This document shows positions 1-7,976 of a stretch of DNA of 26,580 nt, in pieces; within the stretch, counting starts at the first letter, position 1; the number at the start of each line of letters is the position of its first letter. The stretch lies in the NCBI GenBank assembly GCA_964610025.1, contig CAZSTX010000026.1:1-26580 (forward strand), given 5' to 3'. Made by a program: the position numbers and the translations under genes. The notes beneath the pieces were generated by a model. It saw nothing but the letters and a program-made list of their open reading frames with translations. It searched no databases and was not told where the DNA came from. The stretch is from UBA5266 sp964610025. Its GTDB lineage: Bacteria > Bacteroidota > Bacteroidia > Bacteroidales > WCHB1-69.

Positions 1-903
1 TATTTTTATAATCCTACTATTCATAAAAAAATACTTCAGTTAATAGAAACAATTCAGCCAGACCATATTTATAGTCAATTGATACGTACGGCTGAATATG
101 TAAAAAATTGTAAAATAAAAAAAACAATTGATTATCAAGATGCGTTTTCAAAAGGAATAGAACGTATGATGAAAAAAGCCTCTTTTTTAAAGCGTTTTTT
201 CTTAAATATTGAATGGAAGAGATTGCGTAAATACGAGCAAATTATTTTCGATTATTTTGATAATAAAACGATGATTACAAAAGTAGATAGTTTATATATC
301 AATCATCAATTAGCTGATACTATTACAATAGTTCCTAATGGCGTTGATTTTTCTCTATTTTATCCTATAGAAAAAGAAAAATATTTTGATTTGATTTTTA
401 CAGGAAATTTTTCTTATTATCCAAACATAGATGCAGCTATTTATTTCACACAAGAGATACTTCCTATAATTAAAGAAAAATACCCAACAATTAAAGTAGT
501 GTTTTGTGGAGCTAATCCTTCTCCAAAAGTTTTAGCTCTTCAAAATGAAAATATAATTGTAACGGGCTGGGTAAAAGACATAAAAGAATATTATGCAATG
601 TCACGTATTTTTATAGCTCCTATGCGTTTAGGTACAGGTTTACAAAATAAACTTTTAGAAGCTATGGCAATGTATTTACCTTGTGTTACTTCTGTATTAG
701 CAAGTGATCCGTTAGCTATTGCGAAAGAAAAAAACATGCTAATATGCAACTTCCCATCTGATTATGCTGATGCTATCCATAAATTGATGTCGCAACCTTC
801 TTTTTATCAAGAAATTGCATCAAATGGGCATCAATTTGTAAGACAAAATTACAAATGGGAAAATACGGTGTCTATTTTAGAAAGTCTTATTGTAAAAAAC
901 TAA
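1..903 (+). CDS. Glycosyltransferase, GT4-like, 5'-partial
   Basis: The reading frame is open from the first base of the window, so the true start lies upstream. A TTG at 79 is internal and not a convincing start. About 300 residues are visible. The C-terminal half looks like the nucleotide-sugar-binding domain of GT-B glycosyltransferases: VPNGVDFSLFYP, then FTGNFSYYPNIDA, then RLGTGLQNKLLEAMAM, the usual place of the donor-binding glutamates. The likely role is transfer of a sugar to a cell-envelope glycan or lipid in the cytoplasm. The acceptor and donor cannot be told from the sequence. It ends 5 bases before the next gene and probably shares its transcript with the transglutaminase-like and nspC genes. 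The family call is firm; the exact subfamily is not. Confidence 0.85.
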   Translation, partial: YFYNPTIHKKILQLIETIQPDHIYSQLIRTAEYVKNCKIKKTIDYQDAFSKGIERMMKKASFLKRFFLNIEWKRLRKYEQIIFDYFDNKTMITKVDSLYINHQLADTITIVPNGVDFSLFYPIEKEKYFDLIFTGNFSYYPNIDAAIYFTQEILPIIKEKYPTIKVVFCGANPSPKVLALQNENIIVTGWVKDIKEYYAMSRIFIAPMRLGTGLQNKLLEAMAMYLPCVTSVLASDPLAIAKEKNMLICNFPSDYADAIHKLMSQPSFYQEIASNGHQFVRQNYKWENTVSILESLIVKN

Positions 904-908
904 AAAGT

Positions 909-1835
909 ATGAAAACAGTCGAAAAAACACCAGCTAAAAAGTCATTTTTACAAACAATAATATTATTATTGATAGATATTGTTGTTGCTGTATTTTTTGC
1001 TGCTTTTATAGTGCAATTTTTTCCTCCTATTTATTTTAAATCTATTCAAATTGATTTGATCCTATTTTTTATATCATTTTTTATTTTATTGCATTTTTTA
1101 TTTATCCGAATAATTAAAGGCTTCATTTTGAAAATTATAACATATTTAGGATTCATAATCAGTATAATACTATACTCTTATGCTACTAATAGTTGGTCGT
1201 TAAAAACAATTTATACAAATGCCCAAATAAATACTATTCAGTTATTTGTAAATATTTCAAGTCAAGTTGATATTAAACCAGCAGTAGATATCGTAGTTCC
1301 TCATATTAGCATGCAACAGCGTATGCAGCAAAAAGTGGATTATAAAGATTCGATTGTTCGGGTGTTTGCAGTCGAAAAATCGCTATTATATTTCGAAGAT
1401 TATTATTTTAAATTCAGACAAATATGCCGTCAGATGTCGTTGTTTAAATATATTAGAGATAATTTTAGATATGTCAATGATCCAAAAGATTTTGATTATT
1501 TTGCTCCTCCTCAAGAAACAATAAAATTAATGGCAGGCGATTGTGACGATTATAGTATTATGATGGCTTCAGTATTTAAAGCTATAGGTGCCGATATTAG
1601 AATTATTTGGGCACCAAGACATGTTTATCCAGAGCTTTATTGCGGAAATAAAAAGAATTTTGATAACTACGCAAGTGCTATTTATTCTATTTTTGGAGAA
1701 GAATTAGATAATAAAAAAATCTATTATAGAATAGATAAAAATAATGACTATTGGATTAATCTCGATTATACTGATAATTACCCAGGAGCTCGTTATTATA
1801 GTGAAGAAGTATTGTATATTATTTATATAAAATAA
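909..1835 (+). CDS. Membrane-anchored transglutaminase-like protein
   Basis: This is a 308-residue protein. The N-terminal ~90 residues hold three hydrophobic segments (about 12-36, 45-66 and 72-91), so it is an inner-membrane protein. The C-terminal domain has a transglutaminase-like (papain-fold) triad pattern: Cys212 in GDCDD, His238 in APRHVYPE and an Asp near 286 in WINLDYTD. Such domains act as peptidases, amidases or cross-linkers, and the substrate here is unknown. I chose the ATG at 909, just after the glycosyltransferase stop. An in-frame ATG at 855 would add 18 residues but overlap the upstream gene by 49 bases. The start codon of nspC follows 6 bases after this stop, so the three genes look like an operon. 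Confidence 0.75.
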   Translation: MKTVEKTPAKKSFLQTIILLLIDIVVAVFFAAFIVQFFPPIYFKSIQIDLILFFISFFILLHFLFIRIIKGFILKIITYLGFIISIILYSYATNSWSLKTIYTNAQINTIQLFVNISSQVDIKPAVDIVVPHISMQQRMQQKVDYKDSIVRVFAVEKSLLYFEDYYFKFRQICRQMSLFKYIRDNFRYVNDPKDFDYFAPPQETIKLMAGDCDDYSIMMASVFKAIGADIRIIWAPRHVYPELYCGNKKNFDNYASAIYSIFGEELDNKKIYYRIDKNNDYWINLDYTDNYPGARYYSEEVLYIIYIK

Positions 1836-1841
1836 AAAACT

Positions 1842-2996
1842 ATGCCTATTGATTTTGAAATAATTCCATCGCCAGCCTATGTGTTAGATGAACGTTCGTT
1901 ACGCATTAATTTACAAATACTTGATTTAATACAAAAAGATGCGAATGTAAAAATTATATGTGCTTTAAAGGGTTTTGCTTTTTGGCATGCTTTTCCTCTT
2001 GTTGCAGATTATTTAAGTGGAGCAACTGCAAGTTCTTTAAACGAAGCCCGCTTGATTGTTGAAGAAATGGGGTGTGAAGCCCATACTTATTGCCCTGTCT
2101 ACAAAAAAGAAGAATTTGAAACCTTATTAACTTATAGCAGTCATTTAACTTTTAATTCTTTGTCTCAATATGCACATTTTTATCAATTAGCAAAAGATTT
2201 TCCTAAAAAAATATCGCTTGGATTGCGTATCAATCCAGAATACAGTGAAGTAAGCACTGATATTTATAATCCGGGAGTTCCAGGTTCTCGATTAGGAGTG
2301 CCACGCCATTTATTAGGGAATAAGTTACCCGAAGGAATTGAAGGATTGCATTTTCATACACTGTGCGAAAATGATAGTTATGTATTAGAGCGTACAATAC
2401 ATGCAATAGAAGAGAAATTTGGAGATATTATACGTCAAGTAAAATGGGTGAATATGGGAGGTGGACATCTTATTACGCGAGAAGGTTATGATGTAGAACA
2501 TTTGGTGAAATTATTAAAAGATTTTAGGAAAAGATATCCTAATTTAGAAGAAGTAATTCTAGAACCCGGAGAAGCCGTAGGCTGGCAAACAGGTTATTTA
2601 GTATCAACTATACAAGATATTATTTCTCAAGAAAATCTACAGATAGCGATGTTAGATGTATCGTTTTCTTGCCATATGCCCGATTGTCTTGAAATGCCTT
2701 ACAAGCCATCAATCATTAATGCAAGAAATCCTAAATTAGGCGATAAATTTATTTACCGTATGGGAGGAGCTTCTTGTTTGGCAGGCGATTATATGGGAAT
2801 GGGAGATTACGCTTTTGACGAACCATTAGAAATAAATGAACGTATTGTTTTTGAAGATATGATTCATTATACGATGGTAAAAACAACTTTTTTTAATGGC
2901 ATTCAACACCCACATATTGCAGTATGGACAGAAAATGACGAACTATTGCTTCTGAAAAGTTTTTATTTTGAAGATTATAAACATAAGTTGTCGTAA
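1842..2996 (+). CDS. nspC: Carboxynorspermidine decarboxylase
   Basis: This 384-residue protein is a fold-III PLP-dependent decarboxylase of the alanine-racemase type. It converts carboxy(nor)spermidine to (nor)spermidine, the last step of the aspartate-semialdehyde-dependent polyamine route used by many Bacteroidetes and Vibrio. Visible signatures are the PLP lysine Lys43 in ICALKGF, the HFHTLCEN segment at 170-177, the phosphate-binding GGGH at 206-209, EPGEA at 241-245, and SCLAGD at 311-316, which carries the catalytic Cys/Asp pair. Length fits the family. The partner carboxynorspermidine dehydrogenase is not in this window. The gene is last in a close-packed run and is followed by a hairpin terminator at 3043-3072. 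Confidence 0.93.
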   Translation: MPIDFEIIPSPAYVLDERSLRINLQILDLIQKDANVKIICALKGFAFWHAFPLVADYLSGATASSLNEARLIVEEMGCEAHTYCPVYKKEEFETLLTYSSHLTFNSLSQYAHFYQLAKDFPKKISLGLRINPEYSEVSTDIYNPGVPGSRLGVPRHLLGNKLPEGIEGLHFHTLCENDSYVLERTIHAIEEKFGDIIRQVKWVNMGGGHLITREGYDVEHLVKLLKDFRKRYPNLEEVILEPGEAVGWQTGYLVSTIQDIISQENLQIAMLDVSFSCHMPDCLEMPYKPSIINARNPKLGDKFIYRMGGASCLAGDYMGMGDYAFDEPLEINERIVFEDMIHYTMVKTTFFNGIQHPHIAVWTENDELLLLKSFYFEDYKHKLS

Positions 2997-3042
2997 AATA
3001 CGTTGTTGAAATTTACTATTTAATAGAGATTGTAAAAACAAA

Positions 3043-3072
3043 AAAAGAGTCCGTATTGTGACAGACTCTTTT
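3043..3072. terminator. Bidirectional hairpin terminator between convergent genes
   Basis: AAAAGAGTC at 3043-3051 pairs with GACTCTTTT at 3064-3072. The stem extends inward by CGT/ACA with one C-A mismatch, closing a 6-base loop. The A-run on the left arm and T-run on the right arm give a U-tract in both directions, which suits its place between nspC (plus) and the hsp20 gene (minus). Confidence 0.75.
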
Positions 3073-3100
3073 ATGAAAAAAATTATTATTTTAGTTGTGC

Positions 3101-3535
3101 TTACTTAATTTTTATTATTTTTGATGCTTCTAATTCTTTTTGTTCTTTTTTTGGTAAAGTAATTAACAACATTCCATTTTCATAAGCTGCATCAATTTTT
3201 TCTGCATTAACACTTTCGGGTAATGTAAAATGTCTTTCAAAAGATGAAAAACAATGTTCTCTACGCGTGTATTGTGTCTTTGTTTCTTGTTCTTCTTTGT
3301 TTATTTCACCTTTAACACTCAATATGTTTTTATTGATTTCAACAGAAAAATTATTTTTATTATAGCCTGGAATTGCCAATTCTATTTGAAAATCTTTTTC
3401 ATTTTCAATAATATTAGCTGTTGGACAGCTTGCTTTGGCTTCATCATTAAAAAAATGGTCTACAAAGTTTTTTCCAAAAAAATCATCTAAATAATTGTTG
3501 TAAGCTGGTAAATAGTTACTTCTTCTTATTAACAT
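3101..3535 (-). CDS. Small heat-shock protein, Hsp20/alpha-crystallin family
   Basis: This 144-residue protein is an ATP-independent holdase chaperone that binds unfolding proteins in the cytoplasm. The alpha-crystallin domain spans about 35-130. It contains the ELAIPGYNKNNFSVEI strand region, FERHFTLPESV near 99-109, and the family signature AYENGMLLITLPKK at 117-130. An I-x-I tail motif (IKI, 141-143) sits at the C-terminus, as needed for oligomer contacts. The short N-terminal arm is typical of bacterial members. The start is well supported by a true Shine-Dalgarno AGGAG nine bases upstream. No CIRCE element was seen in the 180-base upstream gap. Confidence 0.95.
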   Translation of the reverse strand: MLIRRSNYLPAYNNYLDDFFGKNFVDHFFNDEAKASCPTANIIENEKDFQIELAIPGYNKNNFSVEINKNILSVKGEINKEEQETKTQYTRREHCFSSFERHFTLPESVNAEKIDAAYENGMLLITLPKKEQKELEASKIIKIK

Positions 3536-3544
3536 AATTTTGTT

Positions 3545-3549
3545 CTCCT
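3545..3549 (-). promoter_or_regulatory. Shine-Dalgarno site of the hsp20 gene
   Basis: On the minus strand the bases read AGGAG with a 9-base spacer to the ATG. This stands out because most other genes here have A/T-rich leaders without such a site, so the hsp20 gene may be translated unusually well. Confidence 0.7.
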
Positions 3550-3715
3550 ATATTTTTATTATTAATTTTATTTTATTCTTTTTCTTATTTTGTATTCAAT
3601 TTTTGAGCCAAAGAAAAATTTGACCTTTTTTAGAATAAAAAATAAAATAAAACAGACGTTTTGTCTTTAATAGAGAAAAACAATGTCGTTTTGGCAGTTT
3701 TTTTGTTAGAATGTA

Positions 3716-4456
3716 TTAATTTATTTTGTATTTTTTTATTCCATTAAATAGATAAGATAATCTTAGTTTTATTACACCAAGAATTGCTTCTTTAAAAATG
3801 CCTTTACTCATTTTAGATGTTCCAGCTTGGCGATCGGTAAATACGATAGGCACTTCTTTTATAGTGAATCCTAATTTCCATGTAACATATTTCATTTCAA
3901 TTTGAAATCCATAGCCTATATGTTTGATTTTATCAAAATTGATAGCTTCTAATACTTTTTTTCTATAGCAAACAAAGCCTGCTGTATTATCACGTATAGG
4001 TGTTCGTAAAACGCTACGTACATACATTGAGCCGTAATAGGAAGTTAATATTCTCGACATGGGCCAATTAACCACATTTACTCCATTAATATAGCGAGAA
4101 CCTATAGCTAAATCATAGCCTTGTTCACATGCTTTATAAAGTCTGATTAAATCGTCGGGATTATGTGAAAAATCGGCATCCATTTCAAAAATATATTCAT
4201 AATTATTTTTAATACACCAACGAAATCCGTGAATATAGGCTGTTCCTAATCCTAATTTGCCAGTTCTTTGTTCTAAAAAGAGTTGATTTGGAAATTCTTC
4301 TTTTATTTTTTTTACTATATTAGCAGTTCCGTCTGGCGAACCGTCATCAATGACAAGTATATGAAAATCATCTGGTAATGAATATACATAGCGAATAATA
4401 TTTTCTATGTTTTCTTTTTCATTATAAGTAGGAATAATAATAATTCTGTTCGACAT
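3716..4456 (-). CDS. Polyprenol-phosphate mannosyltransferase (Dpm1-like, GT2)
   Basis: This 246-residue family-2 glycosyltransferase resembles dolichol/polyprenol-phosphate mannose synthases, which move a sugar from a nucleotide donor to a lipid phosphate at the inner face of the membrane. Seen motifs are the N-terminal IIPTYNEKENI, DDGSPDGT at 37-44, the metal-binding DADFSH at 93-98, GSRY at 119-122, and FTDRQAGTSKMSKG near 206-219. There is no C-terminal multi-membrane GtrA-like domain, so it is the short, soluble or peripheral form. Length is usual for this class. Whether the sugar is mannose or another hexose cannot be decided. A -7 box lies 31 bases upstream. Confidence 0.9.
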   Translation of the reverse strand: MSNRIIIIPTYNEKENIENIIRYVYSLPDDFHILVIDDGSPDGTANIVKKIKEEFPNQLFLEQRTGKLGLGTAYIHGFRWCIKNNYEYIFEMDADFSHNPDDLIRLYKACEQGYDLAIGSRYINGVNVVNWPMSRILTSYYGSMYVRSVLRTPIRDNTAGFVCYRKKVLEAINFDKIKHIGYGFQIEMKYVTWKLGFTIKEVPIVFTDRQAGTSKMSKGIFKEAILGVIKLRLSYLFNGIKKYKIN

Positions 4457-4487
4457 ATTGTTAAAAAATTGTTGTAATTTAATTTTG

Positions 4488-4495
4488 CAAATTTA
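4488..4495 (-). promoter_or_regulatory. Bacteroidetes -7 box before the Dpm1-like gene
   Basis: The minus strand reads TAAATTTG, an exact match to TAnnTTTG, 31 bases before the ATG. An imperfect -33 element (TGTG) lies 21 bases further upstream. This is a motif match only; no transcript start is known. Confidence 0.45.
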
Positions 4496-4612
4496 TTTAA
4501 ATTTTTTTTAAAAATTCACACTTTTTTACTAACAATTGCAAAATATTTCTAATTTGCTGATTGTCTTGCTATTAAATTTAAAAAAAAATAAATAGCATAC
4601 TATAAAAAAATG

Positions 4613-4620
4613 TACTTTTG
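4613..4620 (+). promoter_or_regulatory. Bacteroidetes -7 box before the acyl-activating fusion gene
   Basis: TACTTTTG matches TAnnTTTG exactly and lies 35 bases before the ATG at 4656. No clear -33 TTTG was seen. Together with the box at 4488-4495 it makes the 199-base gap 4457-4655 a divergent promoter region. Confidence 0.45.
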
Positions 4621-4655
4621 CAATAATTATTTTTTACTTAATTATAAAAATATAA

Positions 4656-7121
4656 ATGCTTAAAAATCATTTTAAAAAAGCTGCTGTTTATCAAAATCGA
4701 TCCATCAGCTATCAAGAACTCATACAATATGTTTATTGTTATTCTGAAACATTTAAACAAGTCGCTAATCACAAAAAAATAATGATTTTTGGAGAAAATT
4801 CATTAGAATGGATTTATGCTATATATGCGTGTTTTAAAATTGAAGCAATAGCAATCCCTGTTGATATTCAATCTACTGCAAGTGAAATAGAGTATATCTT
4901 AAATGATTGTCAGCCTGATATAGTATTTGTTACCGATGCTCAACGTGCGTATATATCATCAATTTTAACTTCTTTTGGCATTAATACTATGCTCATTAGT
5001 CCATCAGATATTGATTGTAGTAATGTCGACAATGCTCCTGTTATTGATTTTATACCCAATGATTTACAAAAAACAGTTTTCATTATTTACACTTCAGGAA
5101 CTACTGGTTCGTCAAAAGGAGTGATGCTGTCTTATGAAAATATTCTTTATAATATAAATGCTGTTTGTAATGAGATACCAATTATTACTAAAGAACGTAA
5201 TACAATGATATTGTTGTCATTACATCATATTTTCCCTTTATTAGGTTCTTTGATTGCTCCTCTTTATAGTGGTGGAACAGTGTATATAGCCGAAGGCTTA
5301 AAAGCAGAAGCTATTTTAAATACTTTAAACGAAGGTAAAATCAATTTAATTATCGGCGTACCTCGTTTATATGAAACTTTAGCTAAGGGAGTAATGGAAA
5401 AAATTAATGCTCGTTGGCTAACTAAAATAATATATAAAATTGCTTTTTCACTTCAAAATCGTCAGTTTTCAACTTTTATATTTAAATCGGTTCATGAAAA
5501 ATTTGGAGGTCATATTGATTATTTAGTGAGTGGAGGTGCTGCTCTTCCTAAAGATATTGCAAAAATATTTAAAACCTTAGGATTTTATATATTAGAAGGT
5601 TATGGTATGACAGAGACATCTCCTATGATTAGTTTTACACATCCTAAAAAATGGAAAATAGGCTATGCCGGCTTGCCACTTCGTGGCATTGAAATTAAAA
5701 CAGAAAATGGTGAAATATGTGTAAAAGGCGCTAATGTGATGCAAGGGTATTATAATCGTCCTGAAGAAACAGCTTCAATTATAAAAAATGGATGGTTACA
5801 CACAGGAGATTTAGGTATTATTGATAAATATGGATTGCAACTTACTGGTCGATTAAAAGATATTATTGTTACTTCTAATGGTAAAAATATTAATCCTGAC
5901 GAGTTAGAAGTAGCTATTATTAAAAATTCACTTTATATTAAAGAAGTTGGTATTTTTATGCAAGACAATATTTTACAGGCATTAATATATCCCGACATGG
6001 TACAAGTAAGGGATAAATCAATAGAAGACCTTCCGCAGCTTATTCAACAAGAAGTGCTTGAGTTTAATAAAAACATTTCACCCTATAAGCGTATAAAACG
6101 TTTTCATATTATATCGGAGGAATTACCAAAAACCCGTTTAGGAAAAATACAACGTTTTAAACTGAAAGATTATATTATAAATCGTAATCAAACCCAACAA
6201 GATAATCCTTTAAAAAATTATACTGAAGAGTATTTAGCACTTAAAGAATTTATTGAGAAAGAAACAGGTTATATTGCTAATGAAAACGATCATTTTGAAA
6301 TCGATCTTGCAATGGATTCTTTAACTCGTGTTGCATTAATTGCTTTTATAGAAAATTCTTTTGGAATATTATTAACAGAAGAACAGCTTAATGAATTAAA
6401 TACACTTGCAGCTCTTAATGAATATATTTCTCAAAAAAGCGCTAAGTTGTTACATAATAAAAATATAAATTGGAAAGATATTTTATCTGTTAAGCTACCT
6501 TCTTTTACAATTCCAAAATCAGGGTTTACCCATCAAGGAATGAATAAATTTTCAATTATTGTTTTTAAATTGTTTTATCGATTTAGAAGCCAAGGTGTTA
6601 AAAACATCCCTGATGCCCCATGTATTATTGTCGCTAATCATCAAAGTGTTTTAGATGGATTATTAATTACATCGTTGATGAAAAGAAAAATGTATAAAAA
6701 GACTTATTTTTTTGCAAAAGAAAAGCATTGGAGAAGTCGTTTTATGCAATTGATGGCGCGTAAAAACAATGTTATTTTGATGGATATTAATAAAAATGTA
6801 AAAGAGGCATTACAGAAGCTATCTTATTTATTAGATAATAAGAAAAATGTTATTATTTTTCCAGAGGGAACTCGTTCAAAACAAGGAATGAAAGACTTTA
6901 AAGAAGCATTTGCAATTTTGAGTAAAACGCTTAACATTCCTGTTGTTCCTGTTGTAATATCTGGTTCTAATAAAGTTGCTTATAGTCGTATCCGATTTCC
7001 ACGATATTTGGCACCTATTTATGTCGAATTTTTACCGCCTGTTTTTCCAAATGATAATGATAATATTCACACATTAAAATTAAAAATACAGCAAATGATT
7101 GCTGATAAAGTTAATTATTAA
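4656..7121 (+). CDS. Fused acyl-AMP ligase / acyl carrier / PlsC acyltransferase
   Basis: This 821-residue protein has three domains. Residues 1-505 are an AMP-forming acyl-CoA/acyl-ACP synthetase: YTSGTTGSSKG at 145-155, GYGMTETS at 316-323, HTGDLG at 382-387, GRLKD at 398-402 and a late lysine in PKTRLGKIQR. Residues ~520-595 are an acyl carrier protein with the phosphopantetheine serine in MDSLTR (Ser555). Residues ~625-821 are a PlsC-type glycerolipid acyltransferase with NHQSVLD (HX4D, 661-667) and FPEGTR (735-740). The likely job is to activate a free fatty acid, hold it on the built-in carrier and pass it to a lysophospholipid. E. coli Aas has related activities but the opposite domain order and no carrier domain. 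It is transcribed alone and ends 13 bases from a convergent gene. Confidence 0.9.
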   Translation: MLKNHFKKAAVYQNRSISYQELIQYVYCYSETFKQVANHKKIMIFGENSLEWIYAIYACFKIEAIAIPVDIQSTASEIEYILNDCQPDIVFVTDAQRAYISSILTSFGINTMLISPSDIDCSNVDNAPVIDFIPNDLQKTVFIIYTSGTTGSSKGVMLSYENILYNINAVCNEIPIITKERNTMILLSLHHIFPLLGSLIAPLYSGGTVYIAEGLKAEAILNTLNEGKINLIIGVPRLYETLAKGVMEKINARWLTKIIYKIAFSLQNRQFSTFIFKSVHEKFGGHIDYLVSGGAALPKDIAKIFKTLGFYILEGYGMTETSPMISFTHPKKWKIGYAGLPLRGIEIKTENGEICVKGANVMQGYYNRPEETASIIKNGWLHTGDLGIIDKYGLQLTGRLKDIIVTSNGKNINPDELEVAIIKNSLYIKEVGIFMQDNILQALIYPDMVQVRDKSIEDLPQLIQQEVLEFNKNISPYKRIKRFHIISEELPKTRLGKIQRFKLKDYIINRNQTQQDNPLKNYTEEYLALKEFIEKETGYIANENDHFEIDLAMDSLTRVALIAFIENSFGILLTEEQLNELNTLAALNEYISQKSAKLLHNKNINWKDILSVKLPSFTIPKSGFTHQGMNKFSIIVFKLFYRFRSQGVKNIPDAPCIIVANHQSVLDGLLITSLMKRKMYKKTYFFAKEKHWRSRFMQLMARKNNVILMDINKNVKEALQKLSYLLDNKKNVIIFPEGTRSKQGMKDFKEAFAILSKTLNIPVVPVVISGSNKVAYSRIRFPRYLAPIYVEFLPPVFPNDNDNIHTLKLKIQQMIADKVNY

Positions 7122-7134
7122 TAAAATTTTATGT

Positions 7135-7896
7135 TTAAATTATTTCTATACTATTAGATGGAACCCATCCTTTGTTTCCATTAGGTAAGATTATTTCTAT
7201 CCATTTTCCTACACTATCTGTAACTGTTACTTTCAGTCCTTCGTGTATAGTGAAAAGCTCTGTTCCCGATAGATCGGGCATGCTTTTGACTGTTACACTT
7301 GATTGTGTAATAATAGCTTCGTCTGTTTTTGTTAATTGTTTGTATTGCAAAAATGCAAAACTTATACTCAATGCAAAGAAGAGAAAGATAAGACTTGATA
7401 AGAAAAATAAAAATATTCTTCTTTTATAAATAGATGATAAAAATAGTAGAGCAATAATGACAAGCATTGTTATCAATAATCCAAGCGATAATATAGCCCA
7501 TCCATTAGATGATAATAATTTAATTGTATTTTGCAGCCATTTTTTTACGAAAAACTCTGGAAGTATATCTATTTCGTCAACTATTTTTTGATTAGCAAAG
7601 GCAATGTTGTGTTTAATATCTTCATTGGAAGGATTTAAACGTAAAGCTCTTTCATAGTTTAAGATGGCTTTTGCAAGTTCTTCATTTCTTAAATAAGCAT
7701 TTCCTAAATTATAGTAAATATCAGAGTTTTGATATCCATTTGCAAGTAAATCATTATATAATTGTATGGCTACTGCATAGTTTTTTTTCACATAGGCTTC
7801 ATTGGCTTTAATAAAAGTAGTAGTAGTATTTGCAAAAACAACAATAGTAGATAAAATGTTAAGTGTTAAAATTATTATTTTTAAATGGATTTTCAT
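7135..7896 (-). CDS. BatE-like TPR and SH3 domain membrane protein
   Basis: This 253-residue protein starts with a cleavable-looking hydrophobic segment (about 5-22). Tetratricopeptide repeats follow at ~25-92 (KANEAYVKKNY, YYNLGNAYLRNEELAKAILNYERALRLNP), then two membrane segments at about 132-155 and 160-183, and a bacterial SH3 domain at ~194-253 (ending GKWIEIILPNGNKGWVPSNSIEII). This order matches BatE of the Bacteroides aerotolerance cluster, where it is thought to act with von Willebrand-factor-domain partners at the membrane. The batA-D and moxR genes are not next to it, so it is a lone copy and the BatE name is a likeness in architecture. It lies 80 bases downstream of the PurF-like gene on the same strand. 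Confidence 0.75.
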   Translation of the reverse strand: MKIHLKIIILTLNILSTIVVFANTTTTFIKANEAYVKKNYAVAIQLYNDLLANGYQNSDIYYNLGNAYLRNEELAKAILNYERALRLNPSNEDIKHNIAFANQKIVDEIDILPEFFVKKWLQNTIKLLSSNGWAILSLGLLITMLVIIALLFLSSIYKRRIFLFFLSSLIFLFFALSISFAFLQYKQLTKTDEAIITQSSVTVKSMPDLSGTELFTIHEGLKVTVTDSVGKWIEIILPNGNKGWVPSNSIEII

Positions 7897-7976
7897 ATGC
7901 TCAATTTATTACAACAATTATGAAAACGATATTCAAATAAACTTATTATACATTTAACAAAGAAGATTTTTTCTTT

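Noticed and set aside
79..81. TTG as start of the first glycosyltransferase
   Set aside because: The frame is open to base 1 with sensible protein sequence before it, so the gene is cut by the window edge.
855..908. Earlier in-frame ATG for the transglutaminase-like gene
   Set aside because: It would add 18 residues of shifted glycosyltransferase sequence and a 49-base overlap; the ATG at 909 directly follows the upstream stop.
3254..3490. Plus-strand open frame inside the hsp20 gene
   Set aside because: It is antisense to a well-supported chaperone gene and has no recognisable protein features.
7950..7976. Hairpin AAAGAA/TTCTTT after the PurF-like gene as a terminator
   Set aside because: The stem is only six weak A-T-rich pairs and cannot be told from chance in this DNA.
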